Source: Bradyrhizobium zhengyangense
Lineage (GTDB): Bacteria > Pseudomonadota > Alphaproteobacteria > Rhizobiales > Xanthobacteraceae
Direction: 5' to 3'
Assembly (NCBI RefSeq): GCF_022012435.1
Contig: NZ_JAKLUA010000003.1
Coordinates: 124,001 to 188,000 of the forward strand
DNA: 64,000 nucleotides
In this document: piece after piece, positions 47,530 to 56,254 of the stretch
Layout of the letters: each line of letters starts with the position of its first letter
Numbering within the stretch: the first letter of the stretch is position 1
Made by a program: the position numbers and the translations under genes
Notes under the pieces: model-generated
The model's input: only the letters and a program-made list of their open reading frames with translations
Told to the model about the DNA's origin: nothing
Database searches by the model: none

Positions 47530-48348
47530 ATGACCAATCTCACCCCTACCGGCTTCCTCAGCATCAACGGCGCCAGCCTCGAATACATCTGGCTGGCACC
47601 ACAGGTCGCCGATGTGCCCACCATCGTCATGCTGCACGAAGGCCTCGGCTCTGTTGGCCTCTGGAACGATTTCCCCGAAAAGCTTCAGCAAGCGACCGGC
47701 GCCGGTATCTTCGCCTATTCGCGCGCGGGCTACGGCCAGTCGAGTCCGGTCGCGTTGCCGCGGCCGCTCGATTACATGCACCGCGAGGCGCTGGAGGTGC
47801 TGCCGAAGGTGCTCGACGCCATTCCTTTCAAGCGCGGCCTGCTGCTCGGCCATTCCGACGGCGGCTCGATCGCGGCGATTTACGCGGGGTCACATCAGGA
47901 TCATCGCCTGCAGGGCATCGCGCTGATTGCGCCGCATTTCATCGTCGAGGACATCTCGGTGAAGTCAATCGCCGCGATCAAGTCCACTTATGAGACCACT
48001 GACCTCAAGGCCAAGCTCGCGCGCTGGCACAAGGACGTCGACAACGCCTTCTACGGCTGGAACGGCGCCTGGCTCGACCCGAAATTCCGCGACTGGGACA
48101 TCTCGGAATATCTGGCCTATATCCGCGTTCCCGTCCTGGTCGTGCAGGGAAGCGATGACCAATATGGGACATTGCGTCAGGTCGAAATCGCGCAGGAAGA
48201 GTGCTACTGTCCGGTAGATTTGAAAATTATTTCAGACGCGGGCCATTCCCCGCATCGTGAAGCGCCAGGGGTGACGCTTGACGCGATTGAGCAATTTGCA
48301 AGAGCGGCCCTGCGCGACGATCAGGGACTTCGGGGACACGCTGCATGA
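47530..48348 (+). CDS. Alpha/beta hydrolase of the box cluster
   Basis: A 272-aa alpha/beta-fold hydrolase. Core motifs: VMLHEGLGSVGLWNDFP, nucleophile elbow GHSDGGS, the acid in VLVVQGSDDQYG, and the His in DAGHSPHREAP. Hydrolases at this position are found in other box clusters; a thioesterase that recycles CoA from dead-end benzoyl-CoA derivatives is an attractive guess. The ORF runs 26 codons further upstream through the repeat, but the conserved start is 47530. Confidence 0.85.
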   Translation: MTNLTPTGFLSINGASLEYIWLAPQVADVPTIVMLHEGLGSVGLWNDFPEKLQQATGAGIFAYSRAGYGQSSPVALPRPLDYMHREALEVLPKVLDAIPFKRGLLLGHSDGGSIAAIYAGSHQDHRLQGIALIAPHFIVEDISVKSIAAIKSTYETTDLKAKLARWHKDVDNAFYGWNGAWLDPKFRDWDISEYLAYIRVPVLVVQGSDDQYGTLRQVEIAQEECYCPVDLKIISDAGHSPHREAPGVTLDAIEQFARAALRDDQGLRGHAA

Positions 48349-48366
48349 CCATGCGAAGGCACATCC

Positions 48367-48891
48367 ATGAATGTGCCTTCACATGCGGGCAGCCCGCTGC
48401 CATGGCCGCGATGGGCCTATGTGCCGGGCGAGACCGGCGCGGTCGATGCGGATTACGAGACGCTTGATTTGGCCAAGGCGCTGGTGCCCTCGGCCTTCCG
48501 CGGCTATGTGCCGGCACGCCATCCGGCGCTCCGCTATGGGCTCGCGCTGAACGACCGCGGCTATTTCTGGGAATCCCAGGAGGTGCTGGAAGCGCTGTGG
48601 GCGGCGGCTCCGCAAGGCGGCCGCGAGCGCATCCTGCTGCGGGCCTGTGTCCATGTCGCCAACGCCAACTTACGGCTGCGCATGCAAAAGGCGCATTCGG
48701 CCGCGCGCCTGTTCGGCGAGGCGCTCGCCGAGCTGCGGACGCTGAGCGCGCGCAAGGTGGCGGCTAGTGGCGACGGCTTTGTCGAGAGCTTTCCGGTGCC
48801 GGCGCTGACGGCGCTGCTCCAGGCCAAGCTCGGCCGCACCGAGCTCACCAAGGCCGACTGGATCGCGCTGGGCGCTGTCGTGCGATCTTAG
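48367..48891 (+). CDS. DUF309 domain protein
   Basis: A 174-aa helical protein. The signature is LNDRGYFWESQEVLEALWAAAP ... ERILLRACVHVANANLRLRMQKAHSAARLFGEAL, matching DUF309. Function unknown. It starts 18 nt after the hydrolase stop and lies before boxC, so it is probably part of the box operon or of its regulation. Confidence 0.8.
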   Translation: MNVPSHAGSPLPWPRWAYVPGETGAVDADYETLDLAKALVPSAFRGYVPARHPALRYGLALNDRGYFWESQEVLEALWAAAPQGGRERILLRACVHVANANLRLRMQKAHSAARLFGEALAELRTLSARKVAASGDGFVESFPVPALTALLQAKLGRTELTKADWIALGAVVRS

Positions 48892-48910
48892 GCGCCTTCA
48901 TGAAGCAAAG

Positions 48911-48965
48911 TGCATATCTTGACCAATAAGGGCTAGACGCGCACCTAAATGTGCACTATTGTGCA
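48911..48965. promoter_or_regulatory. Putative BoxR operator upstream of boxC (TGCA-N6-TGCA)
   Basis: Three TGCA motifs: one at 48911-48914, and a pair at 48952-48955 and 48962-48965 spaced by exactly six bases (CTATTG). From memory, the related regulator BzdR of Azoarcus binds TGCA-N6-TGCA repeats. The site lies 38 nt before the boxC ATG, so boxCB may start a separate transcript here. Confidence 0.65.
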
Positions 48966-49003
48966 TCTAACGTTAGAAACCAAGACGAGCTCAAGGGTGG
49001 CCC

Positions 49004-50692
49004 ATGGCCGGCGAAGATCGACGCCTCGCAGGCGGCGCGACATTCATCGATTTCCAGACCGAACCGTCCCGCTACAAGCACTGGAAGCTTGCGGTCGACG
49101 GTGACGTTGCGACGCTGACCATGGACGTCGACGAGAATGGCGGCCTGTTCGAAGGCTATCTGCTCAAGCTCAATTCCTACGATCTCGGCGTCGACATCGA
49201 GCTTGCGGACGTTGTGCAGCGGCTGCGCTTCGAGCACCCTGAAGTGAAGGTCGTGGTGATGCGCTCGGCCAAGAACCGCGTGTTCTGCGCCGGCGCCAAC
49301 ATCCGCATGCTCGCGGGCTCGACCCATGCGCACAAGGTGAACTTCTGCAAATTCACCAACGAGACCCGCAACGGCATGGAAGATTCGTCCGAGAATTCCG
49401 GCCAGCGTTTCATCACGGTGGTGAACGGCTCGGCCGCTGGCGGCGGCTATGAGCTGGCGCTCGCGACCGACCACATCATCCTCGCCGACGACGGCGCCTC
49501 GGCCGTGGCGCTGCCCGAAGTGCCGCTGCTCGCAGTGCTGCCCGGCACCGGTGGCCTCACCCGCGTCGTCGACAAGCGCAAGGTGCGCCGCGACCACGCT
49601 GACTTTTTCTGCACCATCGAGGAAGGCGTGAAGGGCAAGCGCGCCGTGCAATGGCGCCTCGTCGACGAGATCGCGCCGAACTCCAAGCTGGAAGCCAGGA
49701 TCGTCGAGCGCGCCAAGGAGTTCGCCGGCAAATCAAAGCGCGCCGGCAGCGGCAAGGGCATCGCGCTCTCTCCGCTCAAGCGCGTGATCGACGAGACCAG
49801 CATTCGCTACGGTTTTGTCACCGTCGATATCGATCGCGCCGCGCGCATCGCCACCATCTCGATCAAGGCGCCGGAAGCGGCACCGCCCGCCGACATCGAC
49901 GGCATGATGGCGCAGGGCGCATCATTCTGGCCGCTGCAGGTGGCGCGCGAGCTTGACGACGCCATCCTGCATCTGCGCATCAACGAGCTCGAGATCGCGA
50001 TGCTCGTCTTCAAGAGCCATGGCGACCGCGCCCATGTGCTCGCGTCCGACGCGTTCCTCGAAGCCAACAAGGCACACTGGCTGGTCAACGAGATCAGGCA
50101 TTACTGGAAGCGCGTGCTCAAGCGCATCGACGTCACCTCGCGCACGCTGGTGACGCTGGTCGAGCCGGGCTCGTGCTTTGCCGGCACGCTGGCCGAGCTC
50201 GTCTTCGCCGCCGACCGCTCCTACATGCTGATCGGCACCCGCCAGGGCGACAATCAGCCGCCGCCCTCGATCGAACTGTCGGCGATGAACTTCGGCCCCT
50301 ATCCGATGAGCCACGGCCTGACGCGGCTTGAATCGCGCTTCCAGGCCGATCCCGCTGATGTCGAGCGCGCGGAAGCCACGCTCGGCACCAGCCTCGACGC
50401 GGAACAGGCCGAAGAGCTCGGCCTCGTTACCTTCGCGCTCGACGACATCGATTGGGACGACGAGGTTCGCGTGTTCCTGGAGGAACGCGCCAGCTTCTCG
50501 CCCGACAGTCTCACCGGCATGGAAGCGAGCCTGCGCTTCGTCGGCCCCGAGACCATGGAATCAAAGATCTTCGCGCGCCTCACCGCCTGGCAGAACTGGA
50601 TCTTCCAGCGCCCCAACGCGGTCGGCGAGGAGGGCGCGCTGCGCCGCTATGGCAGCGGCCAGAAGCCGAAATTCGATATGACGAGAGTTTAA
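49004..50692 (+). CDS. boxC: 2,3-epoxybenzoyl-CoA dihydrolase (benzoyl-CoA-dihydrodiol lyase)
   Basis: Hydrolytic ring cleavage of 2,3-epoxybenzoyl-CoA to 3,4-dehydroadipyl-CoA semialdehyde and formate. 562 aa, the known BoxC length, built from two crotonase-like halves. The first half has KVVVMRSAKNRVFCAGANIRMLAG and GSAAGGGYELALATDHIILADDGASAVALPEVPLLAVLPGTGGLTR. The second has VEPGSCFAGTLAELVFAADRSYML. AAGGG six nt before the ATG. Followed by boxB after 13 nt. Confidence 0.95.
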   Translation: MAGEDRRLAGGATFIDFQTEPSRYKHWKLAVDGDVATLTMDVDENGGLFEGYLLKLNSYDLGVDIELADVVQRLRFEHPEVKVVVMRSAKNRVFCAGANIRMLAGSTHAHKVNFCKFTNETRNGMEDSSENSGQRFITVVNGSAAGGGYELALATDHIILADDGASAVALPEVPLLAVLPGTGGLTRVVDKRKVRRDHADFFCTIEEGVKGKRAVQWRLVDEIAPNSKLEARIVERAKEFAGKSKRAGSGKGIALSPLKRVIDETSIRYGFVTVDIDRAARIATISIKAPEAAPPADIDGMMAQGASFWPLQVARELDDAILHLRINELEIAMLVFKSHGDRAHVLASDAFLEANKAHWLVNEIRHYWKRVLKRIDVTSRTLVTLVEPGSCFAGTLAELVFAADRSYMLIGTRQGDNQPPPSIELSAMNFGPYPMSHGLTRLESRFQADPADVERAEATLGTSLDAEQAEELGLVTFALDDIDWDDEVRVFLEERASFSPDSLTGMEASLRFVGPETMESKIFARLTAWQNWIFQRPNAVGEEGALRRYGSGQKPKFDMTRV

Positions 50693-50705
50693 GGAGCGCG
50701 CGGCC

Positions 50706-52157
50706 ATGAACATGAACATCATGAACGTCGACTACTCGACCAAGATTCCGAACAACGTCAATCTCGCCGAAGACCGCCAGGTGCTGAAGGCGCTGGAAGG
50801 CTGGCATCCGGGCTACATGGATTGGTGGAGCGACATGGGGCCGGAGGGCTTCCAGGAATCGCTGGTGTACTTGCGCACCGCCTATTCGGTCGACCCGCGC
50901 GGCTGGGCCAAGTTCGACTATGTCCGTATGCCCGAATATCGCTGGGGCATTCTGCTTGCGCCGCAGGAAGAGAACCGCGTCGTGCCCTTCGGCGAGCATT
51001 ACGGCGAGCCGGCCTGGCAGGAAGTCCCGGGTGAATATCGCGCCATGCTGCGCCGCCTGATCGTAATCCAGGGCGACACCGAGCCGGCTTCCGTCGAGCA
51101 GCAGCGTCATCTCGGCAAGACCGCGCCCTCGCTCTACGACATGCGCAACCTGTTCCAGGTCAATGTCGAGGAAGGACGTCACCTCTGGGCGATGGTCTAT
51201 CTGCTCCAGAAATACTTTGGCCGCGACGGCCGCGAGGAAGCCGACGATCTGCTCCGCCGCCGCTCCGGCGATGCGGATGCGCCGCGCATGCTGGGCGCTT
51301 TCAACGAGGCGACGCCGGACTGGCTGTCCTTCTTCATGTTCACCTATTTCACCGATCGCGACGGCAAGATGCAGCTGCACTCGCTGGCGCAATCGGGCTT
51401 CGATCCGCTGTCGCGCACCTGCCGCTTCATGCTGACCGAAGAAGCGCACCACATGTTCGTCGGTGAGACCGGCATCACCCGCGTCGTGCAGCGCACCTGC
51501 GACGCCATGCGCGAGGCCGGCATCACCGATCCTACCGACGTCGCCAAGGTCCGCGCACTCGGCGTCATCGATCTGCCGACCATCCAGAAGAAGCTGAACC
51601 TGCACTACACGCTGTCGCTTGATCTGTTTGGCTCGGAAGTCTCGACCAACGCGGCCAATGCCTTCAACACCGGTATCAAGGGCCGCTATCACGAGACCCA
51701 GATCGACGACGATCACCAGCTGAAGAATTCGACCTATCCGGTGCTCAAGCTGATCAACGGCGAGATCAAGCTGGTCGACGAACCCGCGCTGACCGCGCTC
51801 AACATGCGCCTTCGCGACGATTACAGCCAGGATTGCGTCAAGGGCATGCTGCGCTGGAACAAGGTGATCTCGACCGCCGGCTATGATTTCAAATTGGCGC
51901 TGCCGAACGTCGCGTTCCACCGCCATATCGGCGAGTTCAAGGACGTGCACGCCACGCCCGACGGTATCCTGATCGACAATGCCACCTGGGCCAAGCGCCG
52001 GGACGATTGGCTGCCCTCGACGGCCGACGGTGACTTCATCACCTCCTTGATGCAGCCCGTCACCGAAACCGGCAAGTACGCCTCCTGGATCTCGCCGCCG
52101 AAGGTCGGCATCGACAACAAGCCGGGCGATTTCGAGTACGTCAAGATCGAGTCGTAA
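50706..52157 (+). CDS. boxB: Benzoyl-CoA 2,3-epoxidase, oxygenase subunit
   Basis: Di-iron oxygenase that epoxidises benzoyl-CoA using O2. 483 aa. Iron ligands are visible as E126 (QGDTEPASVEQQ), the first ExxH (E156-H159 in NVEEGRHLW) and a second ExxH in LTEEAHHMFVGE. It needs electrons from the reductase BoxA, whose gene is not found in this window. Last gene of the boxC-boxB pair. Confidence 0.95.
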   Translation: MNMNIMNVDYSTKIPNNVNLAEDRQVLKALEGWHPGYMDWWSDMGPEGFQESLVYLRTAYSVDPRGWAKFDYVRMPEYRWGILLAPQEENRVVPFGEHYGEPAWQEVPGEYRAMLRRLIVIQGDTEPASVEQQRHLGKTAPSLYDMRNLFQVNVEEGRHLWAMVYLLQKYFGRDGREEADDLLRRRSGDADAPRMLGAFNEATPDWLSFFMFTYFTDRDGKMQLHSLAQSGFDPLSRTCRFMLTEEAHHMFVGETGITRVVQRTCDAMREAGITDPTDVAKVRALGVIDLPTIQKKLNLHYTLSLDLFGSEVSTNAANAFNTGIKGRYHETQIDDDHQLKNSTYPVLKLINGEIKLVDEPALTALNMRLRDDYSQDCVKGMLRWNKVISTAGYDFKLALPNVAFHRHIGEFKDVHATPDGILIDNATWAKRRDDWLPSTADGDFITSLMQPVTETGKYASWISPPKVGIDNKPGDFEYVKIES

Positions 52158-52188
52158 GGGTCAGGAACGAACGCTCGCGCAACGAAGA

Positions 52189-52293
52189 CTGTCATCACCC
52201 GCGAAAGCGGGTGATCCAGTATTCCAGAGACAGCAGAGATAAATCGAGAAGCCGCGGCGTGCTGGATGCCCCGGTCAAGCCGGGGCATGACAG
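52189..52293. repeat. Palindromic intergenic repeat (CTGTCAT...CATGACAG)
   Basis: Outer arms CTGTCATC / GCATGACAG, with inner hairpins ATCACCCGCGAAAGCGGGTGAT and GCCCCGGTCAAGCCGGGGC. It lies between the convergent boxB and SDR genes and may terminate both. Confidence 0.75.
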
Positions 52294-52326
52294 GGGCATG
52301 TGACGCGCCACTCTGAAACCCGCCCC

Positions 52327-53127
52327 TTACCCCGCAATCTCCAATCCCGCATTCGCATACACCACACCGCCATCGACCGCGATGGTGTTGCCGACCACGT
52401 AATCGCCCGCACGTGAGGCGAGATAGATCGCAACGCCCGCCATATCCTCGTCGGTGCCGACGCGCCGCGACGGAATGCGTTTGGCCACTTCGTCCGAGTG
52501 ATCGCGCGCGGCGCGGTTCATGTCGGACTTGAACGCTCCCGGCGCGATCGCGGTAACGTTGATGTTGTCTTTGATCAGCTTCGTCGCCATACGCCGCGTC
52601 AGATGGATCACGGCAGCCTTGCTCGCGGCGTAGGAATAGGTCTCGCCGGGATTGACGAAGATGCCGTCGACCGAGGCGATGTTGATCACCTTCGCCGGAC
52701 GCTCGTGCGAGGCAGCCGCGCGCAACGGCTTTGCCAGCGCCTTGGTCAGGAAGAACAGCGACTTGACGTTGAGGTCCATCACCTTGTCCCAGCCGCTCTC
52801 GGGGAATTCGTCGAATTCCGCGCCCCAGGCCGCGCCCGCATTGTTGACGAGGATGTCGAGCTTCGGCTCGAGCTTGATGATTTCGCCGGCGAGCCTGTTG
52901 CAGCCTTCAACGGTCGAGATGTCGATCGGCAGCGCGATGCATTCGCCGTCATACTGCGCCGAGAGCTCTTTCGCGGTGGCTTCGCACGGCCCGGCCTTGC
53001 GCGCGGTGATGTAGACCTTCGCTGCGCCAGCGCCAAGGAAGCCGGCCGCGATCATCTTGCCGATGCCGCGTGAGCCGCCGGTCACGAGTGCGATACGGCC
53101 TTTGAGCGAAAACAAATCGTTGGACAT
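52327..53127 (-). CDS. Short-chain dehydrogenase/reductase
   Basis: A 266-aa classical SDR. Cofactor motif TGGSRGIGK, NNAG, the active-site Ser in NIASVDG, and YxxxK in YSYAASKAA. The sequence suggests NADP(H) preference (Arg after the glycine motif, ITARKAG). The substrate is not evident. It is close to the box genes but convergent with them, so it need not belong to the pathway. Confidence 0.88.
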   Translation of the reverse strand: MSNDLFSLKGRIALVTGGSRGIGKMIAAGFLGAGAAKVYITARKAGPCEATAKELSAQYDGECIALPIDISTVEGCNRLAGEIIKLEPKLDILVNNAGAAWGAEFDEFPESGWDKVMDLNVKSLFFLTKALAKPLRAAASHERPAKVINIASVDGIFVNPGETYSYAASKAAVIHLTRRMATKLIKDNINVTAIAPGAFKSDMNRAARDHSDEVAKRIPSRRVGTDEDMAGVAIYLASRAGDYVVGNTIAVDGGVVYANAGLEIAG

Positions 53128-53184
53128 GATACCTCCCTTGAGTTGGCGACGTTTTGAGCGCCGCGGGGAGGGGAGTCAACTCGG

Positions 53185-53209
53185 TGTTGCCCGGGCGAGG
53201 CCGGGACAA
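53185..53209 (-). terminator. Hairpin after the polysaccharide deacetylase gene
   Basis: Inverted repeat GTTGCCCGG / CCGGGACAAC (one mismatch) directly downstream of the deacetylase stop on the minus strand. No T-run, so termination is uncertain. Confidence 0.5.
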
Positions 53210-53212
53210 CAG

Positions 53213-54271
53213 TCAAGCGGCGGCAAACCGGCGAAAACCATTCCACATCGCGGTCGCGGCGCCCGAGGTCAGCACCGGCAGGATGCGCGCATCCTGGTAA
53301 TTTCCGTTGAGCGAAACGCGCGGCAACGCGGTCATGTGATCGGCGTTCTCGGCGAACAGCATGCCGGGCCGTGTCGTCACCGCGGTCTTGAAGGCAGCGG
53401 ATGCGGCCAGTGCGAATTCGCGCGTTCCTGCCGCTTCGCGGTCGCCATAGGGGTAAGCGAGGTGCAGCACCTCGCGCTCCAGCGCATGCTCGATCCGCAC
53501 GCGGCTCACCGCCATCTCCTGCGTGGCGATCTCCTCGCTCAGCTTGGCGAGATTGCAATGGCTGATGGTGTGGGCGCCGATCGTGACGAGCGGATCGGCC
53601 GCGAGCCGCTTCACCTCGTCCCAGGACAGGCAGAGGCCGCGGCATAGCGCTTCCATGTCGACACCGTGCGCGGCGCAGAGCGCCTCGATCTCGCGCTTCA
53701 GATCGTGCTCGCCCGGCAGCGCGCGCAGCCAATCGTGCAGGCGATCGAACGTCGCCTGCTTTGCGGCCGGCGTGCTTGCATCGAGCCGCAGCGCGGAATG
53801 GCCGATTGTGACGTCGACCCGCTCGGCCTTGGCGATGACGGCTTCCAGCGCGGTCCACCACAATCGTCCCGTGCCTTCGGCGAAGTCGCTGGCGACATAG
53901 ATGGTTGCGGGCGCGTCAAATTCGCGCAGCACCGGCAGGGCATGGTCACGGTTGTCGCGATAGCCGTCGTCAAGGGTGAAGGCGGCGAAGCGGCGCTCGA
54001 ACCGGCCCTGAATCAGCCGTTCGTGCAGCTCGTCCATGCTGACGATGTCGATCTCGCGCGAGCGCAAATGGCGCAGCGTCGCGCGCAGGAAGTCGGGGGT
54101 CACCTCGAGATGCCGGTTCGGCTGGAACGCGCCCTCACGGGCCGGCCGAACATGGTGCAGCATGAAAATGGCGCCGACGCCCGACAGCAGCGGACGCAGC
54201 AGGTGATGCGCGCCGCTGAAGTAGAGTGCTCCCAGCCCGGCGCGAATGACGTTGTTACGGAGTTGTTTCAT
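53213..54271 (-). CDS. Polysaccharide deacetylase family protein
   Basis: A 352-aa NodB-homology protein. It has FTLDDGYRDNRDHALPVLREF with the catalytic/metal Asp pair, TIGAHTISHCNLAKLSEEI with the two metal His, and RHxLEVTPDFLRATLRHL as leader. The N-terminus has a short hydrophobic stretch (LGALYFSGAHHLLRPLLSGVGAIFMLHH) rather than a clear signal peptide. It acts on an acetylated glycan, possibly an exopolysaccharide. ATG 54271 is preferred. Confidence 0.88.
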   Translation of the reverse strand: MKQLRNNVIRAGLGALYFSGAHHLLRPLLSGVGAIFMLHHVRPAREGAFQPNRHLEVTPDFLRATLRHLRSREIDIVSMDELHERLIQGRFERRFAAFTLDDGYRDNRDHALPVLREFDAPATIYVASDFAEGTGRLWWTALEAVIAKAERVDVTIGHSALRLDASTPAAKQATFDRLHDWLRALPGEHDLKREIEALCAAHGVDMEALCRGLCLSWDEVKRLAADPLVTIGAHTISHCNLAKLSEEIATQEMAVSRVRIEHALEREVLHLAYPYGDREAAGTREFALAASAAFKTAVTTRPGMLFAENADHMTALPRVSLNGNYQDARILPVLTSGAATAMWNGFRRFAAA

Positions 54272-54438
54272 GACCGGCTGGCCGACCCCTGGGCATTCCG
54301 CCCCCAATGTAGGGAATGACCCTTGAAGAAAAAGTTATTCCAATTGTTTCACGGGTGGCCCCGGAAACGGCCCCATTTCCGGTTTGACAGCCTGCCAAGG
54401 GTTTGTTTTGTCTCCGGTTCCAGAGTTCGGGTCGTCGA

Positions 54439-55833
54439 ATGCAGATGCTTTTCACGTGGGCCAGCAAATGGTGGCCGGGGCTGATTCCCCTGGCCGTCAT
54501 GTGGGGATTTGCGGCCTGGAATAACACCTTGCCCGTCGAGGCCGACCTGTCGGCCCGCAGTTCGGCCGCGCTCAAGGATACCGTCCTGGACAAGACCCGG
54601 ATCGCTGTGGACGGCCGTGACGTCAGCCTGGCCGCGGACGCCTTCTCCGAGGAGGGTCGCCGCGACGCCGTGACGACGGTCGAGCTGGTTCCCGGCGTTC
54701 GGCTGGTCGACGACCAGACCCGCCTTGTTCCCGAAGCAAAGCCATTTGTCTGGAACGCCGAGCGTGACGTGGTGCGGGTGACCCTGTCGGGCTCTGCGCC
54801 GCTGCCGTCGATGAAGGCGCGCCTCACCGAGGCCGCACGAAAAGAGGTCAATGGCGGCGAGGTCGCCGATCAGATGGGGCTCGCCCGCGGCGCGCCTGCG
54901 CGTTTCGAGGCGGCGGCGATGCTGCTGCTCGACCAGATCGGAAAGCTGAAGGACGGCAAGATCACGATCTCCGACACCAAGGTCAATCTGTCGGGCATGG
55001 CGCGCGACCTCGGCGGCCGCGAGGCGATCGCCGCCGCGCTCAAGAACCTGCCTGAGGGCTTTTCGATCGCCGCCAACGAGATCAAGGCGCCGCCTTACAT
55101 CTTCCAGGCTTACAAGGATCCGGTTGCCGCCACGGTGACGCTGACCGGCTATGTGCCCGACAACAGCGTGCACGCCGCGATCGCGACCAGCGCGTCGCGG
55201 AAATTCTTCACCGAGAAGGTGGTCGACAATCTCAAGGCCAGCATCGGCGCGCCTGCTTCGTTCAACACCGCGGTTGTCGCAGCGCTCGGCGCGCTGTCGC
55301 GGCTGTCGACCGGCACGCTCGTGGTCTCGGATCGTGAGGTGAAGCTGTCGGGCGATGCGCTCTATGAAGGCGCGGCCAACGACATCCGCGCCGGCCTCGG
55401 CAAGGATTTTCCAAAGACCTGGCTGTACAAGCCCGAAATCACCGTAAAGCCCGCAGCAGGGCCGGTCGACGGCACCGTCTGCCAGCAATTGTTCTCGGAG
55501 CTCTTGGCCAAGGGCAAGATCCGGTTCGAGTCCAAACGCGCCGACATCGATCCCGACTCCGCAGGCGTTCTCGATCATCTGATCGAAACCGCACTGCGCT
55601 GCCCCACCACCAATATCGAGGTCGCCGGCCACACCGATGCCGACGGCGAGGACTCGTTCAACCAGGCGCTCTCCGAGAAGCGCGCGCAGGCGGTGATCGA
55701 CTATCTGGTCAAGGCCGGCCTGCCCGCGGACCGTTTCACAGCGGTCGGTTATGGCAGCACGCAGCCTGTCGCCGGCAACGACACCGACGACGGCAAGGCG
55801 CAGAACCGCCGCATCGAATTTCTGGTGAGATGA
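54439..55833 (+). CDS. OmpA-family protein with repeated BON-like segments
   Basis: A 464-aa membrane-anchored envelope protein. It starts with one transmembrane segment (GLIPLAVMWGFAAW), then about 300 residues with repeated BON-like folds (GVRLVDDQTRLV, LTGYVPDNSVHAAI), then an OmpA peptidoglycan-binding domain (IRFESKRADIDPDSAGVLDHL, VAGHTDADGEDSFNQALSEKRAQAVIDYL, VGYGSTQP, QNRRIEF). It links membrane and cell wall. It overlaps the next small membrane protein by 4 nt (ATGA). Confidence 0.9.
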   Translation: MQMLFTWASKWWPGLIPLAVMWGFAAWNNTLPVEADLSARSSAALKDTVLDKTRIAVDGRDVSLAADAFSEEGRRDAVTTVELVPGVRLVDDQTRLVPEAKPFVWNAERDVVRVTLSGSAPLPSMKARLTEAARKEVNGGEVADQMGLARGAPARFEAAAMLLLDQIGKLKDGKITISDTKVNLSGMARDLGGREAIAAALKNLPEGFSIAANEIKAPPYIFQAYKDPVAATVTLTGYVPDNSVHAAIATSASRKFFTEKVVDNLKASIGAPASFNTAVVAALGALSRLSTGTLVVSDREVKLSGDALYEGAANDIRAGLGKDFPKTWLYKPEITVKPAAGPVDGTVCQQLFSELLAKGKIRFESKRADIDPDSAGVLDHLIETALRCPTTNIEVAGHTDADGEDSFNQALSEKRAQAVIDYLVKAGLPADRFTAVGYGSTQPVAGNDTDDGKAQNRRIEFLVR

Positions 55834-56132
55834 TCATGCCCTATCTTGTCTCGTTCCATATGGGCTGGCTGATCGGCTCGCTGCTGCTGGGCTTCTGCAT
55901 GGGCTGGATCTCGGTGGTCCAGCGCGGCAATGGCACCTCGAAGGTGACCGCGCGCTGGCTTGCCGTGCTCGTCGCGGGCCTGGTCGCGGCCTCGTTCGCG
56001 CATGTGGTGCCGGGCCGCTTCGGCTATTGGCTCGACCTCGGCCTCGTCATGTTCGCCTGCTATCTCGTTGGCTGCACCATCGGCGCGTGGCTGCGCTATT
56101 GGGTTGTCTCGCGCAGCCAGCCTGCGGCCTGA
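55830..56132 (+). CDS. Small membrane protein coupled to the OmpA-like gene
   Basis: A 100-aa protein with three hydrophobic helices (LIGSLLLGFCMGWISVV, RWLAVLVAGLVAASFAHV, LDLGLVMFACYLVGCTIGAWLRYW). Family not recognised. The ATGA overlap points to translational coupling and a shared complex with the OmpA-like protein. Confidence 0.75.
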   Translation: MIMPYLVSFHMGWLIGSLLLGFCMGWISVVQRGNGTSKVTARWLAVLVAGLVAASFAHVVPGRFGYWLDLGLVMFACYLVGCTIGAWLRYWVVSRSQPAA

Positions 56133-56224
56133 AACGCCAGCCCGTCGCGGGGCGGTCGATCATCCCAGATCCGCTACCGACTGATTGGCAACCAGATTGC
56201 CGCAGACGCAAGACGCCGCTTGAC

Positions 56225-56248
56225 AATAATACGTACGTACGTATTATT
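56225..56248. promoter_or_regulatory. Perfect 24-bp palindrome, TetR operator of the dehalogenase operon
   Basis: Arms AATAATACGTAC and GTACGTATTATT form a perfect dyad with a TACGTACGTA core, only six nt before the regulator ATG. This placement fits autorepression by the adjacent TetR protein. Confidence 0.85.
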
Positions 56249-56254
56249 TTGCTC

